A stretch of DNA of 5,038 nt from Nitrospirota bacterium (GTDB lineage Bacteria > Nitrospirota > Thermodesulfovibrionia > Thermodesulfovibrionales > JdFR-88): positions 1-5,038 of the forward strand of contig JAKAGP010000175.1 in assembly GCA_021825785.1 (NCBI GenBank). Reading direction: 5' to 3'. This document shows, in pieces, positions 1-5,038 of the stretch. The notes beneath the pieces are model-generated. The model was not told where the DNA came from. It was given only the letters and a program-made list of their open reading frames with translations, and searched no databases. How positions within the stretch are numbered: the first letter of the stretch is position 1; every line of letters starts with the position of its first letter. Both the position numbers and the translations under genes were made by a program.

Positions 1-25
1 TTAAAATCGCCAGCCATCTTTTCAT
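1..25 (-). CDS. 5' end of a leftward gene, possible secreted protein (partial)
   Basis: Only the first eight codons are in the window, reading MKRWLAIL on the minus strand, so no function can be given. The ATG at 25 is chosen because GAGGGAG (minus strand, 40-34) lies about 8 bases upstream, a near-ideal Shine-Dalgarno. It is the best ribosome binding site of any gene here. A positively charged start (K2, R3) followed by hydrophobic residues is how many Sec signal peptides or membrane anchors begin, which is a weak inference from so few residues. An in-frame ATG at 97 would add 24 residues (MDSGHIRDGKK...). Its purine-rich site is about 14 bases away, and the extension would hide the signal-like start, so it is less likely. 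The gene is divergent from the large regulator at 518 and shares the intergenic region with it, so it is a candidate target of that regulator. Confidence 0.5.
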
Positions 26-33
26 GGCATTAA

Positions 34-40
34 CTCCCTC
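34..40 (-). promoter_or_regulatory. Shine-Dalgarno of the leftward partial gene
   Basis: The minus strand reads GAGGGAG here, ending 8 bases before the ATG at 25. This spacing and match decide the start of the partial gene over the in-frame ATG at 97. Confidence 0.5.
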
Positions 41-76
41 TGATGAAGATTTTATTGCCAGCGTTTTTTTGCCGTC

Positions 77-90
77 CCGGATATGTCCGG
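77..90. repeat. Inverted repeat CCGGA-N4-TCCGG
   Basis: A perfect 5-bp inverted repeat (77-81 and 86-90) with a TATG loop lies about 50 bases upstream of the leftward start. On the minus strand it is followed by GGGACGGC and then a run of A, so it is not an intrinsic terminator. It could be an operator or a small leader hairpin, or chance, given its short stem. Confidence 0.3.
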
Positions 91-141
91 AATCCATTGC
101 GCCGGCCAATTCCCCCTCCTGCTCCCTTTTAAAAAACTTGT

Positions 142-161
142 CCCTGCCTTAATTAACAGGG
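142..161. repeat. Inverted repeat CCCTG-N10-CAGGG around TTAATTAA
   Basis: CCCTG at 142-146 pairs with CAGGG at 157-161. The 10-base spacer contains the palindrome TTAATTAA (149-156). It is followed closely by GTGTACAC (162-169) and CGGCGCCG (173-180), each a perfect 8-bp palindrome. Arms separated by about one helical turn would suit a dimeric regulator, but no family-specific operator is recognised. Confidence 0.35.
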
Positions 162-372
162 GTGTACACAGACGGCGCCGGTTACTTTCGGCTTGGCATT
201 TCGCTCCTCCTTCCTCAAAGAGCATTTACGAAAATCGCACTCTCCAAATCCTTGAAGAATCGCAATTTCTACTCCAGATTGTAGATGCTATAACAAAATA
301 TTTATATTTAGTAAGTTATTTATGAATTGTATTTTGATTTTTAAACTTAAAGGTTTTTAAAAGGGAATCCTT

Positions 373-390
373 GCGTGAAATAACTCACGC
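373..390. repeat. Hairpin GCGTGA-N6-TCACGC
   Basis: A perfect 6-bp inverted repeat (373-378 with 385-390) with loop AATAAC lies about 55-70 bases upstream of the -35 box of the regulator's promoter. It has no T-tract directly after it on either strand, so an intrinsic terminator is unlikely. The position suits an activator or repressor site. The palindrome TTGCAATGCAA follows at 394-404. Confidence 0.4.
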
Positions 391-393
391 GGG

Positions 394-404
394 TTGCAAT
401 GCAA
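394..404. repeat. 11-base palindrome TTGCA-A-TGCAA
   Basis: This is an odd-centred perfect palindrome. Its TTGCAA hexamer occurs again in the -35 box at 442-447 and at the possible TTG start (512-517). Three copies in about 125 bases around one promoter suggest a shared binding motif, although the AT-rich context makes chance occurrence fairly likely. Confidence 0.3.
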
Positions 405-441
405 GTGTCATATGGCGCTTAACCGGCGGAGGGAAAATCGT

Positions 442-470
442 TTGCAACTTCACTGTTGAAACTGTAAAAT
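442..470 (+). promoter_or_regulatory. Sigma-70-type promoter for the regulator gene
   Basis: The -35 box TTGCAA (442-447, 4 of 6 matches to TTGACA) and the -10 box TAAAAT (465-470, 5 of 6 matches to TATAAT) are 17 bases apart, the optimal spacing. Transcription should start near 476-478, giving a leader of about 35-40 bases. The -35 region carries imperfect direct repeats TTGCAACT (442-449) and TTGAAACT (456-463), 14 bases apart. It also has small inverted repeats (TTCA-CTGT-TGAA, 449-460). These could be regulatory half-sites overlapping the core promoter. Confidence 0.6.
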
Positions 471-483
471 ACCTTTTTTTAAA

Positions 484-515
484 TCTTTGTTTTAATTGCT
501 CTTTGTTTTAATTGC
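484..515 (+). repeat. Perfect 16-bp tandem duplication at the regulator's start
   Basis: TCTTTGTTTTAATTGC occurs at 484-499 and again, base for base, at 500-515 with no gap. It fills most of the predicted 5' leader and runs over the possible TTG start at 512, ending 2 bases before the ATG at 518. It contains nothing like a Shine-Dalgarno. It could be a slippage product, a repeated protein or RNA-binding site, or a translation enhancer of the A/U-rich type. Confidence 0.85.
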
Positions 516-517
516 AA

Positions 518-3500
518 ATGAAAAACAATGCCCCGATAACCAAGATAACGCGGCCGGGCACAAAAGGTACCTTCTACCGCCGGGGATTGTTCCGCAGGCT
601 TGCCCGCAGCGATAACAATCTTGTCTGGATAACCGGCCCCCCCGGATCGGGTAAAACGACTCTGGTTTCAAGCTATATCGAGACCTCCGGGCTCCCCTGC
701 CTCTGGTATCGGATCGACGGGGGAGACACGGATGTCTCCACCTTCTTCTATTACATGGGGCTCGCGGCCAAAAAAGCGGCCTCGGGGCACAAAAGGCCCA
801 TGCCTCTTCTGACCCCTGAATATGCGTTTGGCGTGCCCGTCTTTTCAAAGAGGTATTTTGAGGGACTCTTCATCAGATTAAAGCCGCCTTTCGTCCTTGT
901 ATTTGACAACTATCAGGACGTGCCGCCTGAATCGGCGTTCCATGAAGTGATGCTGGAGGGCCTTTCGGCCCTCCCGGAATGGCCCGGAGAAGGCGCGGCG
1001 CGCAAAGGCATACGCGCGATTATAATCAGCCGGAGCGAGCCTCCGGCCGGGTTCGCGCGCCTGAGGGCGGCCGGCAAGGTTATTACGCTTGGATGGGATG
1101 AAATCAGATTTACGCAGCAGGAGTACAAGGAAATCATCAGGCTGCATGGTCCGAGAGGGATTGCGGACGATATCATCTCCGGGGTATATCACAAGACCCA
1201 GGGCTGGATTGCCGGATTGATGCTCCTTCTGGAGCGCGCAAGGTATGGGGAAATCGCGCCTGAGCTGATAAACAGGCTGCCGGAACTTTCTCAAAAGGCC
1301 GTATTCGATTATTTCGCAGGCGAAACCCTCGGGAAAATGGATAAGGAAACGCAGAGTTTCCTCATCAGGACCGCATTGCTTCCGGAAATGACCGCCTCCA
1401 TGGCCGGGAAATTGACCGGCAGCAGGCGCGCGGGCCGCCTGTTGTCGGAGCTGAGCCGTAACCATTTTTTCACGGAAAAACGCCAGACGGGGGAGCCGGC
1501 ATACAGGTACCATTCGCTCTTCCGGGAGTTTTTGCTTGCCCGGTTGAGGGAATCGGCCGGCTCCGGGGAGATCCGTCTCCTGCAGAACCGCTCGGCTTCG
1601 GTGCTGGAAGAAGCCGGCCAGATCGAGGACGCCGCCTCCGCCTACCGGGAAACGAAGAACTGGGAGAGGCTTGTCCCGCTGGTCCTGGGCCACGCCCCAT
1701 CACTTCTTAAGCAGGGCAGAAACATTACGCTTGAAGGATGGCTGCGCGGCATGCCCCCAAATGTGCTGGAGTCCGACCCCTGGCTCCTCTATTGGCTGGG
1801 GATGAGCCTCATGGGATACAATTTCTCCGCGGCCCGCACGGAACTCGAAGGGGCCTTTGCGCGGTTCACGGAAACAGGCGGCCGGCTGGGGATGGTCTTG
1901 TCGTGGTCCTACATAGTCGAAGCCGTGATATTTGAATGGGACGACTTCCATCCCCTCGACGGGTTGATATCGGTATATTTTGAAAGGATCGAGGAGGCGC
2001 TGCCCTCAACGCCCCCATCCGTCCAGTCGCGCGCCATGTCGGCCATCGGCCAGGCGCTTTCATTTCGCAGGCCGGGCCATCCGCAAATAACCGGTTTTTT
2101 TGAAAAGGCCTGGGCCCTGGCCGGGCAAAGCGGCGATATGGACATCGGCCTGCAGGCATTGTCAGTCGCGAATATCCACTACCACTGGGCCGGAGATTTT
2201 ACCCGGTGCAACGCGCTGATCGAACAAGCCAGGGGACTGAGGTCTTCATCTGCCGCGTCCCAGATGTTTCAGCTTTTGTCGGATGTCACGCACGCCGGCA
2301 GGCATCTATGGGACTTGTCAAGCCTTGAAGAAGCGGACAGGAGAATCTCCGGGGCCCTTGAATTCGGAGCAAAAACAGGCCTGCACTTCTGGGACCATAT
2401 GCTTTACGCCCTTGGAATCTACGGCTCCCTGATGAAGGGGGACATGGCAAAGGCCCGGCAATACCTGGAAAAAATGGGCGCAATGCTCATCCCGGTCCGC
2501 AAGGAACTGCATGTCCAGTATCACTTCATGAACTGCTCATATCAATTTCTCATGGGGGATTTCCCGGCCGCATTCAGCGCCATCGGCTCCGGCCTGAAAC
2601 TGTCCGGGGATACGGGTTATGTATTTCCCGGAATACTCATGCGGTATGCAATGGCGCAGGTGCTGCACGCGCTCAAAAATGCCAGGGCGCGGCAATACCT
2701 GGAATGGACGCTCCGCCTCGCGGTGCAGGCGGGCAGCACAGTCCTTGAATTTGGCTGCAGGCTCGCGATGGCGCAATTCGCCCTTGACGGCGGGCAGGAG
2801 AAGGAGGGCATGGAACTGCTCCGGGAAGCCCTTTCCATGGGAAGGAGACACGGCTATTACTGCCCGCTTTGGTGGTGCGACAACGCGGTCATGTCCAGGC
2901 TCTCCGCCAAGGCACTCCAAAACGGGATAGAACCCGGTTACGTAAAGGAACTCATCCGGATGAGGAGTCTTGCGCCCGAAGACACGTCAATGCATATCGA
3001 AGACTGGCCATGGCCGCTGAAGATATACACGCTTGGAAGGTTCGAGCTGATAAAAGACGGCAAACCCCTTCTTTTCAAGGGGAAAGTGCAGCAAAAACCC
3101 CTGGAGATGCTGAAGGCCCTGATTTCGTATGGCGGAAAGGCGGTATCGGAGGAGCGGTTGTCCGATGCCCTGTGGCCGGAGGCCGAAGGCAATACCGCGC
3201 ATGCATCGTTCAGCACCACCCTGCACCGTCTGCGCAGGCTGACAGGCAATGAGAAGGCCATCCAGCTTCAGGACGGCAGGGTGACACTGGACCGGAGATG
3301 CTGCTGGGTGGACATATGGGCCTTTGAATGCATAGTGGAAAACGCGCTGAGACTTCCTCAATCCCCGCAGATCAAATCCATCGAGAGCGCCCTGCCGCTT
3401 TATGCAGGGCATTTCCTGCCGGCCGACGATAAACCATGGTCTGTCTCCGCCCGCGAGCGAATAAAAAGCAGATTCCTCTCGTGCATAAGGACCCTCGCCG

Positions 3501-3739
3501 GCCATTATGAGAAAACGGCAAACCCGGAAAAAGCGGTGGAACTCATCCACAGGGGACTCGAGGCCGACGCCCTCGCCGAAGATCTGTACCGCGGCCTTAT
3601 GACCTGCTACAGCAGGATGGGCAGGAGGCCCGATGCCCTGTCCGCCTATGAGCGCTGCAGGCAGGAGCTTTCGTCCGCCTTCGGCGTTTCCCCTTCCCCC
3701 GAGACCGAGCGATTGAAAGAAGACATCCAGAAAAACTGA
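518..3739 (+). CDS. MalT-like STAND ATPase regulator with C-terminal OmpR/SARP-type winged helix and BTAD domain
   Basis: This is a cytoplasmic transcription regulator of 1073 residues (from the ATG at 518), expected to switch between ATP- and ADP-bound states when an inducer binds. The N-terminal NTPase (about 15-345) has Walker A GPPGSGKTT (40-48), Walker B FVLVFD (125-130) and a sensor-like IISRSEPP (169-176). It also has the MalT-family sequences RFTQQE and TQGWIAG (227-233) and a winged-helix block YRYHSLFREFL (329-339). Residues 350-825 are predicted helical TPR/MalT-type repeats, the likely inducer-binding and oligomerisation part. A winged helix of the OmpR/SARP kind follows (about 833-930, LGRFELIKDGKPL... 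then GRVTLD). The BTAD domain ends the protein (about 932-1070, ending FGVSPSPETERLKEDI). The LuxR helix-turn-helix that ends MalT is absent. In the AfsR group of SARPs the DNA-binding part comes first, so the order here is reversed. The start is uncertain: ATG at 518 or in-frame TTG at 512; neither has a Shine-Dalgarno. The reading frame is intact. The inducer and targets cannot be deduced. Confidence in the family is high. Confidence 0.93.
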   Translation: MKNNAPITKITRPGTKGTFYRRGLFRRLARSDNNLVWITGPPGSGKTTLVSSYIETSGLPCLWYRIDGGDTDVSTFFYYMGLAAKKAASGHKRPMPLLTPEYAFGVPVFSKRYFEGLFIRLKPPFVLVFDNYQDVPPESAFHEVMLEGLSALPEWPGEGAARKGIRAIIISRSEPPAGFARLRAAGKVITLGWDEIRFTQQEYKEIIRLHGPRGIADDIISGVYHKTQGWIAGLMLLLERARYGEIAPELINRLPELSQKAVFDYFAGETLGKMDKETQSFLIRTALLPEMTASMAGKLTGSRRAGRLLSELSRNHFFTEKRQTGEPAYRYHSLFREFLLARLRESAGSGEIRLLQNRSASVLEEAGQIEDAASAYRETKNWERLVPLVLGHAPSLLKQGRNITLEGWLRGMPPNVLESDPWLLYWLGMSLMGYNFSAARTELEGAFARFTETGGRLGMVLSWSYIVEAVIFEWDDFHPLDGLISVYFERIEEALPSTPPSVQSRAMSAIGQALSFRRPGHPQITGFFEKAWALAGQSGDMDIGLQALSVANIHYHWAGDFTRCNALIEQARGLRSSSAASQMFQLLSDVTHAGRHLWDLSSLEEADRRISGALEFGAKTGLHFWDHMLYALGIYGSLMKGDMAKARQYLEKMGAMLIPVRKELHVQYHFMNCSYQFLMGDFPAAFSAIGSGLKLSGDTGYVFPGILMRYAMAQVLHALKNARARQYLEWTLRLAVQAGSTVLEFGCRLAMAQFALDGGQEKEGMELLREALSMGRRHGYYCPLWWCDNAVMSRLSAKALQNGIEPGYVKELIRMRSLAPEDTSMHIEDWPWPLKIYTLGRFELIKDGKPLLFKGKVQQKPLEMLKALISYGGKAVSEERLSDALWPEAEGNTAHASFSTTLHRLRRLTGNEKAIQLQDGRVTLDRRCCWVDIWAFECIVENALRLPQSPQIKSIESALPLYAGHFLPADDKPWSVSARERIKSRFLSCIRTLAGHYEKTANPEKAVELIHRGLEADALAEDLYRGLMTCYSRMGRRPDALSAYERCRQELSSAFGVSPSPETERLKEDIQKN

Positions 3740-3775
3740 CGCCCTTTCCCGGATCTGCAGCCAATTGATGACTTT
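3740..3775. other. Convergent gap between the two complete genes
   Basis: These 36 bases separate the stop codons of the regulator (TGA, 3737-3739) and the radical SAM gene (TAA on the minus strand, 3778-3776). I find no GC-rich hairpin with a T-tract. The plus-strand CTTTTTATT at 3772-3780 has no stem in front of it. Termination is therefore probably Rho-dependent or lies inside the opposing genes, and the two transcripts may overlap at their 3' ends. Confidence 0.6.
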
Positions 3776-4897
3776 TTATTCGTAAATCAGATAACCTGCG
3801 GCCTTCTGGAGCCTCCTGCCCCTGACCCCCAGGTCCTCCAGGCGCCGTATTTTCCCCTCACGCCTGGCCGCCAGTATCAGCTTTACGGTCTCAGGCCCGA
3901 GGCCAGGCACCCTCAGGAGTTCCTCCCTCCCGGCGCTGTTTATCCTGACTGGAAAATATTCGGGATGAACATCCGCCCAGACCTCTTTTGGGTCCTTGTC
4001 CAGGCAAAGGTTCCCATCGGCCCCGAAGACGATATCGTCTTTGGCAAAACCGTATTTCCTGGCAAGGAAGTCCGCCTGGTAGAGCCGGTGCTCGCGGATG
4101 AAAACTTCGTTTGGAAAGGTCTCCGCGCGCTTTTCCCCTGCAATATCGGGGGCGCCTGACCCCTTCTGGTAGGCCGAAAAATAGACGCGCTTGAATTTCA
4201 GGCCCTTATAGACCCCGTAGACGTAGTCCATTATCTCCCGGTCGGTCTCACCGGCCGCCCCGACTATGAACTGCGTGGTGCATTTGACGCGGGAAAACCT
4301 CATCCCCCTGCCCGTAAGCCTGCTCATCAGTTGCAGAGGGCGAATGATGTCCCTGGTGAAATCCTTCTTTCCTGACAGGGTGGCGAAATGGCGCTCGCCG
4401 GGGGTCTCTATGTTCAGGGAAACCGCGGTTGCCAGCGACAGCGCCTCCTCTATGGCGGCATCGGAGGCGCCCGGTATGACCTTCAGATGGATATACCCCC
4501 TGAACCCGTATTTCCCTCGCAGGATGCGGGCGGCCCCGTTTATCCTCGCCATCGTCGAATCCGCGCTGCCCATGACGGCGGAGCTTAAAAACACCCCGAA
4601 GGCCATCCTCCGCCTGAGATATTCCATGAACGACCGCGCCACCTCATCGGGGCCGAGCGAGCAGCGCTTGAAATCGGCCTCGGCCCGAAGGGGGCAGTAC
4701 TTGCAGTCGTTGGAGCAGGCGTTTGAAAGCAGGGTTTTCAGCAGGACGGTGTAGCCGCCGCCTGGCAGGGCCACGGGATAGAGCCATCTGCCGTCGCCCC
4801 CCCTCCTGCGGTGCTCATCCCGGCCTCCCCCGCAGGCGCATGCAAGGTCATACCTGGAATCGCGGGATAGCACCCGGAGTTTCTCGACGGTGTCCAT
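3776..4897 (-). CDS. Radical SAM protein with C-terminal helix-hairpin-helix, putative DNA modification/repair (COG4277/TIGR03916-like)
   Basis: This protein of 373 residues is predicted to be an S-adenosylmethionine radical enzyme that acts on or near DNA; its substrate is unknown. The cluster motif CSNDCKYC (C61, C65, C68) is the CxxxCxxC that binds a 4Fe-4S cluster. The radical SAM barrel follows through about 245, with family-like stretches FLSSAVMGS (103-111), GYIHLKVIPGA (134-144) and LNIETPGE (161-168). A helix-hairpin-helix with core VPGLGPETVKLIL (330-342) lies near the C terminus and normally contacts DNA backbone. The start MDTVEKLRVLS matches how this family begins. N-terminal C20 and C22 sit where the family has YDxxC. 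Family members that I know are about 400 residues and are usually paired or fused with a UDG-like gene. This one is slightly shorter, and no partner lies downstream, where the convergent regulator is found. No Shine-Dalgarno is visible; TATAAT stands 5 bases before the ATG. Family assignment is confident; the role is inferred. Confidence 0.9.
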   Translation of the reverse strand: MDTVEKLRVLSRDSRYDLACACGGGRDEHRRRGGDGRWLYPVALPGGGYTVLLKTLLSNACSNDCKYCPLRAEADFKRCSLGPDEVARSFMEYLRRRMAFGVFLSSAVMGSADSTMARINGAARILRGKYGFRGYIHLKVIPGASDAAIEEALSLATAVSLNIETPGERHFATLSGKKDFTRDIIRPLQLMSRLTGRGMRFSRVKCTTQFIVGAAGETDREIMDYVYGVYKGLKFKRVYFSAYQKGSGAPDIAGEKRAETFPNEVFIREHRLYQADFLARKYGFAKDDIVFGADGNLCLDKDPKEVWADVHPEYFPVRINSAGREELLRVPGLGPETVKLILAARREGKIRRLEDLGVRGRRLQKAAGYLIYE

Positions 4898-4902
4898 GCG
4901 CT

Positions 4903-4908
4903 ATTATA
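4903..4908 (-). promoter_or_regulatory. TATAAT -10 box next to the radical SAM start, possible leaderless transcript
   Basis: The minus strand has a perfect TATAAT at 4908-4903, with only AGCGC (4902-4898) between it and the ATG at 4897. Transcription would begin at or within a few bases of the start codon. A -35 box is weak: CGCAGG lies at 17-base spacing, and TTGCGC (4934-4929) at 20 bases is too far. A promoter farther upstream is the alternative, but its leader would still lack a clear Shine-Dalgarno (AAAGAG is about 15 bases from the ATG). Confidence 0.4.
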
Positions 4909-4949
4909 AAAACTCTTTAGGAATTCCTGCGCAATCACGTTCCTGCAGC

Positions 4950-4970
4950 GGACAGGCCAGTGTCCTGTCC
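4950..4970. repeat. Perfect inverted repeat GGACAGG-N7-CCTGTCC
   Basis: A 7-bp stem (4950-4956 with 4964-4970) encloses a 7-base spacer. There is no T-tract on either side, so it is not an intrinsic terminator. It lies about 53-73 bases upstream of the radical SAM ATG and would cover the -35 region of the possible rightward promoter at 4984-4989. A dimeric regulator's operator is the simplest reading; no known operator consensus is recognised. Confidence 0.45.
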
Positions 4971-4983
4971 CGGAAATAACCGT

Positions 4984-4989
4984 TAAAAT
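4984..4989 (+). promoter_or_regulatory. Possible -10 box (TAAAAT) of a rightward gene beyond the window
   Basis: TAAAAT matches TATAAT at 5 of 6 positions and is identical to the -10 box of the regulator's promoter. The matching -35 position (TGTCCT at 17-base spacing) is poor, so activation would probably be needed. It fits the ribosome binding site seen at 5024-5030. Confidence 0.25.
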
Positions 4990-5023
4990 TATCAGCGTGG
5001 GCCGATATCCGCCCGGTTCTTGA

Positions 5024-5030
5024 GAGAGGA
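5024..5030 (+). promoter_or_regulatory. Probable Shine-Dalgarno of a gene starting just past the window
   Basis: GAGAGGA is followed by eight bases (AGCAAGCG) to the window's end, so a start codon at the next base would be ideally placed. That gene would be divergent from the radical SAM gene. The start itself is not visible. Confidence 0.35.
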
Positions 5031-5038
5031 AGCAAGCG

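Larger units (their letters stand above)
26..511. other. Divergent intergenic region with palindromes and an AT-rich island
   Basis: This gap of almost 490 bases separates the leftward partial gene from the rightward regulator. I see no credible protein gene in it. The left half (70-200) has several short palindromes: CCGGA-N4-TCCGG, CCCTG-N10-CAGGG around TTAATTAA, GTGTACAC and CGGCGCCG. The middle (281-360) is about 16% G+C against a GC-rich background, typical of promoter or bending DNA. The right part has a 6-bp hairpin, TTGCAA motifs and the regulator's promoter. The leftward promoter probably lies in the AT-rich part, but no pair of boxes there is convincing. I compared the minus-strand leader at 100-260 by eye with c-di-GMP, lysine, glycine, cobalamin and SAM riboswitch consensuses and found no match. 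A structured leader cannot be excluded. Confidence 0.6.

Noticed and set aside
100..260. Riboswitch on the minus strand (c-di-GMP, lysine or glycine type) suggested by GCGAAATGCC and GCCGAAAG
   Set aside because: Only short fragments resemble these consensuses; the conserved cores and pairings of each class could not be laid out.
83..325. 80-codon plus-strand open frame in the intergenic region
   Set aside because: It has no Shine-Dalgarno, its composition is low-quality (arginine run, then AT-driven residues), it crosses the palindromes and the AT-rich island, and no family is recognisable.
373..390. Intrinsic terminator at the GCGTGA/TCACGC hairpin
   Set aside because: The stem is only 6 bp and has no T-tract following it on either strand.
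878..1693. 271-codon minus-strand open frame opposite the regulator
   Set aside because: It lies wholly opposite the regulator's conserved ATPase and helical region. Its sequence looks like an antisense shadow caused by high GC, with no domain.
2987..3550. 187-codon minus-strand open frame opposite the winged helix and BTAD
   Set aside because: The plus strand here encodes recognisable domains, and the minus-strand product resembles no family.
4266..4754. 162-codon plus-strand open frame opposite the radical SAM gene
   Set aside because: It lies opposite the conserved radical SAM core including the cysteine motif, so it is an antisense shadow.
1..5038. CRISPR array, tRNA, rRNA, insertion sequence or prophage
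   Set aside because: No spaced repeats, cloverleaf, ribosomal sequence, transposase or terminal inverted repeats were seen on either strand.

Overview
The window is one stretch of bacterial chromosome with two complete, convergent protein genes and the edges of two divergently placed neighbours. The coding DNA is moderately GC-rich, with many AGG arginine and ATA isoleucine codons. A large ATPase-type regulator sits beside a radical SAM/helix-hairpin-helix protein. Together these fit an anaerobic or metabolically versatile bacterium of the Desulfobacterota or Nitrospirota kind. That is an inference from style and gene content; no marker gene here fixes the taxon.

Layout from left to right. 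Bases 1-25 (minus strand) are the first eight codons of a gene running out of the window; it has a good Shine-Dalgarno and a start like a secretion signal. Bases 26-511 are a divergent intergenic region with short palindromes, a very AT-rich island at about 281-360 (13 G or C in 80 bases), a perfect 6-bp hairpin, and a good sigma-70-type promoter at 442-470 pointing right. Just before the next gene is a perfect 16-bp tandem duplication. Bases 518-3739 (plus strand) encode a 1073-residue signal-transduction ATPase. Its N-terminal NTPase and helical repeats are like those of MalT, but it ends in an OmpR/SARP-type winged helix plus a BTAD domain instead of a LuxR helix-turn-helix. After a 36-bp convergent gap without a visible terminator, 3776-4897 (minus strand) encode a 373-residue radical SAM protein with a C-terminal DNA-binding HhH motif. 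It belongs to the COG4277/TIGR03916-like group, predicted to act in DNA modification or repair. Bases 4898-5038 hold its likely promoter, a perfect inverted repeat, and a possible promoter and ribosome binding site for a rightward gene beginning just past the window.

Nothing shows that the two complete genes act in one pathway. They converge and seem to be separate transcription units. The regulator could control the divergent gene on its left, itself, or distant targets. The radical SAM gene lacks the UDG-like partner gene expected downstream of it. The most interesting points are the regulator's domain combination, the duplication over its start, and the possibly leaderless, partnerless radical SAM gene.
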